Origin: Ruegeria aquimaris
Lineage (GTDB): Bacteria > Pseudomonadota > Alphaproteobacteria > Rhodobacterales > Rhodobacteraceae
Length of the DNA stretch: 64,000 nucleotides
Reading direction: 5' to 3'
Assembly (NCBI RefSeq): GCF_025751555.1
Contig: NZ_JAOWLB010000004.1
Span: 62,001-126,000 of the forward strand
The notes under the pieces are model-generated. The model saw only the letters and a list, made by a program, of their open reading frames with translations, ran no database searches and had not been told where the DNA came from. Position numbers and translations under genes: made by a program. Below, in pieces: positions 59,634 to 64,000 of this stretch. Each line of letters begins with the position of its first letter. Position 1 is the stretch's first letter.

Positions 59634-60800
59634 TCAATTTCCCAACAAGTCGCGCGCGATGACTTCGCGTTGAATCTCGCTGGTGCCTTCGTAGATGCGC
59701 ATGACGCGGGCATCGCGATACAGCCGCTCGATCTCGTACTCGCGGGAGTAGCCGTTGCCGCCATGCAGTTGCAGCATCTGATCGACGACCCGGCCGCAGG
59801 TTTCCGAGGCGACCAGTTTTGCCATCGACGCTTCGCCGCGAATCGGGATTCCGCTGTCCAGCAGGCGCGCGGCCCGGAGCATCAACAACCAGGCCTGATC
59901 CAGAGCACAGCGCATATCGGCCAGCACAAAACGGCTATTCTGAAAGGCCGCCACCGGTTGGCCGAACACCCGCCGTTCCTGCGCATAGGACAAACCCAGT
60001 TCAAACGCCCGTTCGGCGATGCCCAAGGATTGCGCGGCAATCGCGACCCGGCTGGGCGCCAAGGCGCCAAGAGCCACACGATATCCTTGCCCAACCGCTC
60101 CGACCACACTTGACGCGGGCACCCGGACGCCATCGAAATGCAGTTGGGCGGTGCCTGATGACCTGAGGCCCATCTTGTCCTCGACCCGGCCCACGGTGAA
60201 ACCGGGCGCACCGGCCTCGACAATGAAACATGTGACCGCCCCCTCGCCCGCCTCGGGGGTCTTGGCGAATATCACAAAGACGTCGGCCCGGGCAGCACCG
60301 GTGATCCACTGTTTCGTGCCGTCGATGATCCAACTGTCGCCTTGCAAGCGCGCCGTGGTGCGGATTGCTGCGGCGTCCGACCCGGCCCCCGGTTCTGTCA
60401 GACCAAAGGACAGCGCCCCCCGTTCGCCGCGCGCCACGGGCCGCAGAAACCGGTCGCGTTGATCCTCGGTGGCGTGCGCGGCAAGGATGGCCGCCGAAAG
60501 GTTCGACGCCACCATGATCACCGCAACCGATGCGTCCGCCCGGGCGATCGCCTCGACTGCAAGCGCATAGGCGAGATTGTCGGCCCCGGGCCCGTCGTCC
60601 TCGGCAGAGGTCTTCATTGCCATCCCACCCAGCCCGGCCAGTTCCGACACCAGCGCCGTTGGAAAGGTCCCGTTGCGGTCTCGGTCCGCAGCACCCGGCG
60701 CCAACCGTTCGTCGGCAAATCGCGCCATTGTTTCGCGTATCGCGCGCTGCTCGTCGCTGAAATGGAACCCCAGCCGTTCGATATCCGGAAACTTCCCCAT
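59634..60800 (-). CDS. Acyl-CoA dehydrogenase
   Basis: 388 aa. FAD enzyme with the family blocks FGLTEPGAGSDAAAIRTTA, WIIDGTKQWITGA and the C-terminal MLQLHGGNGYSREYEIERLYRDAR; the catalytic Glu is in IYEGTSEIQREV. It removes hydrogens at C2-C3 of acyl-CoA and passes electrons to ETF. The ATG at 60800 with GGCAAAGG upstream gives MGKFPDIERLGF. No adjoining gene tells chain length. Confidence 0.92.
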   Translation of the reverse strand: MGKFPDIERLGFHFSDEQRAIRETMARFADERLAPGAADRDRNGTFPTALVSELAGLGGMAMKTSAEDDGPGADNLAYALAVEAIARADASVAVIMVASNLSAAILAAHATEDQRDRFLRPVARGERGALSFGLTEPGAGSDAAAIRTTARLQGDSWIIDGTKQWITGAARADVFVIFAKTPEAGEGAVTCFIVEAGAPGFTVGRVEDKMGLRSSGTAQLHFDGVRVPASSVVGAVGQGYRVALGALAPSRVAIAAQSLGIAERAFELGLSYAQERRVFGQPVAAFQNSRFVLADMRCALDQAWLLMLRAARLLDSGIPIRGEASMAKLVASETCGRVVDQMLQLHGGNGYSREYEIERLYRDARVMRIYEGTSEIQREVIARDLLGN

Positions 60801-60903
60801 ACCTTTGCCTTCCCCATGCTTGTTCTGGGGCAGCTTCGGCACCGGGAGTGCGTCGGGTCAAATTCTATGATTGTGACGCTGCGTTATTGGACGCCGCGTG
60901 CCC

Positions 60904-61488
60904 TCAACCCGCGTCAGTGCGCCCCCGCCTGTCCGAGCGCAAGGCGGCATAGAGAACGTGGGTTCGCCAGCGTCCATTGATCTGAAGGTAGGATTGCGCG
61001 ACCCCTTCGTATTTGAAACCCGAGCTTTCCAGGAGCCCGCGCGATGGCAGATTCTCGGGCAGGCAAGCCGCCTCGATCCGGCTGAGGTCAAGCTGAGTAA
61101 ATGCGTGATGCACAACCGCTCCGATGGCCTCGCGCATATATCCCTGACGAGCATAGGCCTGTCCGGTCCAATATCCAAGCGTCCCGGCCTGAGCCGGGCC
61201 GCGACGGATGTTGTCGAGTGTGATCGCCCCGACCAGAACGTCATCCTCGCGCCGGAACAGGAACAGGGGAACCGCCGTATCACCCGATACCGATCGCTGT
61301 GCCCAGTAGACCCGGTTGGTGAAACTCTTGCGGCTGAGGTGGTCTGTGGCCCATGCCGGTTCCCACGGGGTCAGGTATCCCATGGACGCCCGCCGCAACG
61401 CCGCCCAATCGCGAAAATCGGAATGGACGGGCGGGCGCAGACTCAGCCGCTCGGTCTCGAGTTTCAGCTTGCGCCTGCCCAACAGCAT
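60904..61488 (-). CDS. GNAT-family N-acetyltransferase (RimJ/RimL-like)
   Basis: 194 aa. GNAT fold with LETERLSLRPPVHSDFRDW at the start and LGYWTGQAYARQGYMREAI for the acetyl-CoA loop, then LPENLPSRGLLESSGFKYEG, all typical of RimJ/RimL. The ATG at 61488 overlaps the stop of the M16 peptidase gene (ATGA), so it is translated in a coupled fashion. Candidate acceptors are protein N-termini; not proven. Confidence 0.9.
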   Translation of the reverse strand: MLLGRRKLKLETERLSLRPPVHSDFRDWAALRRASMGYLTPWEPAWATDHLSRKSFTNRVYWAQRSVSGDTAVPLFLFRREDDVLVGAITLDNIRRGPAQAGTLGYWTGQAYARQGYMREAIGAVVHHAFTQLDLSRIEAACLPENLPSRGLLESSGFKYEGVAQSYLQINGRWRTHVLYAALRSDRRGRTDAG

Positions 61489-62750
61489 CACGCCGCGCGC
61501 CTCTCCTGCAATTCGGCGAGACCGGGCGCTCCGGTCACCGGGCCATAAAGCGCCAGCGCAGCCGGGGCGGACACCGCCATATTCTCGGCAAAGGCACGAA
61601 CATCCGCCGTCGTGACCGCGTCGATCCGGGCAACCGTTTCCTCCAGCGAAGGCACGGTGCCCCAGATCTGCACCAGCCGCGCCAGCCGTTCAGCCCTGTT
61701 CGACGGGCTTTCCAGGCCCATCAGCATCCCGGCCTTCATCTGCGCGCGGGCGCGCGCCACCTCGGCCTCGGACATGTCCTCGGCGGCACGCTTCATCTCG
61801 TCGATGGTGATCGTCGCCAGTTCGCCCAATTGCTCGGCACTGGTGCCCGCATAGATGGTCGTGGTGCCGGTGTCGGCATAGGCGCCAGTCTGGGCAAAGA
61901 TGGTGTAGCAGAGGCCCCGCACTTCGCGCACTTCCTGGAACAGCCGCGAAGACATGCCACCACCCAGGGCAGACGAATAGATCTGTGCGGTATAGATAGA
62001 ATCGTCACGATACCCCGGCCCTTCGAAGGCCAGAGCGAAATGCGCCTGTTCCAGCGCCTTATCGTGTCGCGCCTCACCGCCGGTAAACCGGGCAGGAGCG
62101 GGAATGAGACCCTTGCACGGCCTGAGATGACCGAACATCTCGGTCGCCAGCCGCACCAGCTTGTCGTGATCGACCGCCCCTGCGGCAGACAGAATCATCT
62201 GCTCGGGACCGTAGTGCTCGGACACAAAGGCAGACAGATCTTCGCGAGAGAACGCCCGCACACGTTCCACCGGCCCGAGAATGGTCCGGCCAAGCGGCTG
62301 ATCGCGATAGCTTTCTTCCTGGAGCCAATCAAAGATGACGTCATCGGGCGTATCATGCGCCTGTCCGATCTCTTGCAGGATCACTCCGCGTTCGACCTCG
62401 ATCTCGCGCGGGTCGAACACCGGGTTCAGGACGATGTCGCCGATCACGTCCAGACCCAGCGCAACATCGTCTTTCAGGACCCGTGCATAATAGGCGGTCA
62501 CCTCGCGCGAGGTATAGGCGTTGATATAGCCGCCCACATCCTCGATCGCTTCGGCAATCTCAAGCGCGCTACGGCGCTTGGTGCCTTTGAACGCCATGTG
62601 TTCAAGGAAATGCGCGATACCGTTCTGTTCGATCCGCTCGTGGCGGCCACCGGCGGTTACCCAGATGCCGATGGCCGCCGATTGCAGGCCCGGCATATGT
62701 TCGCTGACGATCCGGAAACCGTTGGCCAGTTGGTCTTGTCTTACAGTCAC
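61488..62750 (-). CDS. M16-family zinc peptidase
   Basis: 420 aa, mitochondrial-processing-peptidase-like. The inverted zinc motif HFLEH (residues about 47-51) is intact, with the downstream Glu about 75 residues later in the expected region (REIEVERGVILQEI). The second half holds the GLCYTIFAQTGAYADTG region. Such peptidases degrade oligopeptides. The start is a GTG at 62750 that overlaps the thrC stop (GTGA). Its substrate is unknown; thrC-M16-GNAT is one transcript here. Confidence 0.9.
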   Translation of the reverse strand: MTVRQDQLANGFRIVSEHMPGLQSAAIGIWVTAGGRHERIEQNGIAHFLEHMAFKGTKRRSALEIAEAIEDVGGYINAYTSREVTAYYARVLKDDVALGLDVIGDIVLNPVFDPREIEVERGVILQEIGQAHDTPDDVIFDWLQEESYRDQPLGRTILGPVERVRAFSREDLSAFVSEHYGPEQMILSAAGAVDHDKLVRLATEMFGHLRPCKGLIPAPARFTGGEARHDKALEQAHFALAFEGPGYRDDSIYTAQIYSSALGGGMSSRLFQEVREVRGLCYTIFAQTGAYADTGTTTIYAGTSAEQLGELATITIDEMKRAAEDMSEAEVARARAQMKAGMLMGLESPSNRAERLARLVQIWGTVPSLEETVARIDAVTTADVRAFAENMAVSAPAALALYGPVTGAPGLAELQERRAA

Positions 62751-64000
62751 TCGGCGATATGCCCTCTGATATGATCCTGGATGGCCGCCAGATCGTTGGC
62801 GATGCGGGTCAGCCGTTCCGGACGTTCATACAGATCGGACATGCGCGGGGGAAGAGGCGGAAACACTCCGCTAGCCTGTTCCACCGCAGCCGGGAATTTC
62901 GCCGGATGCGCGGTGGCAAGCGTGATCATCGGCGTGCGGTCACCCACACGAGCCTCTTCGGCGACCTTCACACCCACAGCCGAATGCGGACAGAGCAATT
63001 CACCGCTGGTCACGAGCGTTGCCTTGATCGTTGCCAGCGTTTCCTCTTCCGACGCGCGGCCAGAGGTGTAGACCTCGCGCAAGCTTTCCATCGCACCCTG
63101 GCTGACGTCGAAACCACCGGACTTCAATTCGGCCATCAGCTGCGATACCGCCGCGCCATCTTCGTCATAGGCGTAGTAGAGGGCACGCTCGAAGTTGGAC
63201 GAGACCTGAATATCCATCGACGGGCTGACCGACGGAATCGTCTGGCCCTTGAAATAACCCTGCCCGGACAGGCAGCGATGCAGGATATCGTTCTGGTTGG
63301 TGGCCACGACCAGCCGGTCGATGGGCAGACCCATGCGCTTGGCGATATAGCCCGCAAAAATGTCGCCGAAATTGCCGGTCGGCACGGTAAAGCTGACCTT
63401 TCGGTGCGGCGCACCAAGGCTGGTGGCGGCGGAAAAGTAGTAGACGACCTGGGCTAGGACCCGCGCGAAGTTGATCGAGTTCACCCCGGCCAGCCGGACA
63501 CCGTCGCGGAAGGCAAAGTCGTTGAACATGTCCTTGACCCGCGCCTGACAGTCGTCGAAATCGCCATCCAGTGCCAGCGCGTGCACATTGCCATCCGCTG
63601 GTGTGGTCATCTGGCGGCGCTGCACCTCGCTGACCCGGCCATGCGGGAAGAGGATGAAGACATTAACCGCGTCGAGCCCACGGAACGCCTCGATCGCGGC
63701 GGAGCCGGTATCACCCGAGGTGGCGCCGACGATGGTCACCGTCTCGCCCCGCCGTTTCAGGGCCAGTTGGAACAATTGCCCGATCAGCTGCATGGCAAAG
63801 TCCTTGAAGGCCAAGGTTGGGCCGTGGAACAGCTCGAGCAGGAAATGGTTCTCGTTCAGTTGCTTCAGCGGTGCCCGGGCAGCATGACCGAACCCGGCAT
63901 AAGCGCGCGCGATTGCGCCCTTGAACTCGTCTTCGGAAAACGAACCGCTAACGAAGGGCCACATCACGCGAAACGCGATCTCTTCGTAGGGCAACCCGGC
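62747..64000 (-). CDS. thrC: Threonine synthase (5' end off the window)
   Basis: The visible 417 codons run out of the right edge in an open frame (LPYEEIAFRVMW). PLP Lys is in FHGPTLAFKDFAMQL; GATSGDTGSAAIEAF binds the PLP phosphate; VPTGNFGDIFAGYIAKRMG is also typical. The enzyme makes threonine from O-phosphohomoserine. The apparent start at 63994 is only a Leu codon inside the gene; the true start is beyond the window. The stop overlaps the GTG of the next gene. Confidence 0.95.
   Translation of the reverse strand, partial: AGLPYEEIAFRVMWPFVSGSFSEDEFKGAIARAYAGFGHAARAPLKQLNENHFLLELFHGPTLAFKDFAMQLIGQLFQLALKRRGETVTIVGATSGDTGSAAIEAFRGLDAVNVFILFPHGRVSEVQRRQMTTPADGNVHALALDGDFDDCQARVKDMFNDFAFRDGVRLAGVNSINFARVLAQVVYYFSAATSLGAPHRKVSFTVPTGNFGDIFAGYIAKRMGLPIDRLVVATNQNDILHRCLSGQGYFKGQTIPSVSPSMDIQVSSNFERALYYAYDEDGAAVSQLMAELKSGGFDVSQGAMESLREVYTSGRASEEETLATIKATLVTSGELLCPHSAVGVKVAEEARVGDRTPMITLATAHPAKFPAAVEQASGVFPPLPPRMSDLYERPERLTRIANDLAAIQDHIRGHIAE

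Overview
The window looks like a piece of the main chromosome of a marine alphaproteobacterium of the Roseobacter group (Rhodobacteraceae, Ruegeria-like). This is inferred from the high GC content, the family content (Entner-Doudoroff genes, PTS-Ntr enzyme I, DUF1178, DUF2927, form II CoxL-like protein, many LysR regulators) and the protein style; no 16S or other taxonomic marker is present. Coding density is high and nearly all genes are housekeeping or catabolic. I saw no rRNA, tRNA, CRISPR array, transposase or phage gene.

Layout. 1-4413: a tandem array of five paralogous proteins, each an NTF2/SnoaL-like domain fused to a class III adenylate cyclase, mostly linked by ATGA stop/start overlaps; a convergent OLD-family ATPase/TOPRIM nuclease follows (4463-6220). 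6290-8382: tRNA and rRNA modification genes (TrmO, TadA, and a divergent RluB-type pseudouridine synthase with a Lys/Pro/Gly repeat tail). 8465-14715: a membrane and stress cluster (tiny membrane peptide, XpaC-like, TelA-like, DUF2927 lipoprotein, SPFH-GYF2, cytochrome b561, zinc-ribbon membrane protein, small lipoprotein). 14824-16702: divergent metR-like/metF-like pair. 16762-23572: hotdog thioesterase, DUF2235 hydrolase, orphan form II CoxL-like protein, dienelactone hydrolase, LysR and a divergent phytanoyl-CoA dioxygenase-like gene. 23928-27098: valS. 27282-28679: a cyclase fused to an alpha/beta hydrolase. 28851-36454: enoyl-CoA hydratase, SMP-30-like protein, PLP aminotransferase, class V aminotransferase plus ureohydrolase, ABC exporter. 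36467-37667: ArsR regulator with a divergent Asp-nucleophile hydrolase around a palindromic operator. 37682-41578: zwf-edd-eda operon. 41579-42363: a 785-bp AT-rich non-coding region with a cluster of DnaA boxes. 42364-45893: ptsP and lysC. 46076-54944: small enzymes, a SulP transporter, mtnP and a LysE exporter. 54941-56645: RHH-like regulator with a 24-bp palindrome and a divergent 40-codon ORF, apt, fasciclin protein. 56688-64000: DsrE-like protein, FAD-linked oxidase, MBL-fold protein, acyl-CoA dehydrogenase, and the thrC-M16 peptidase-GNAT gene chain.

How genes work together. Zwf, Edd and Eda give the Entner-Doudoroff route, without a lactonase gene in the operon. MtnP and Apt form a methylthioadenosine-to-AMP salvage line, and MetR/MetF feed methionine synthesis; LysC and ThrC belong to the aspartate family. 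Several divergent regulator/target pairs have visible dyads between them (metR/metF, LysR/phytanoyl dioxygenase, ArsR/hydrolase, RHH/small ORF). The most unusual items are the five-member SnoaL-cyclase array, the DnaA-box cluster between zwf and ptsP, the RHH locus with its palindrome, and a dispersed intergenic repeat family found between or after genes.
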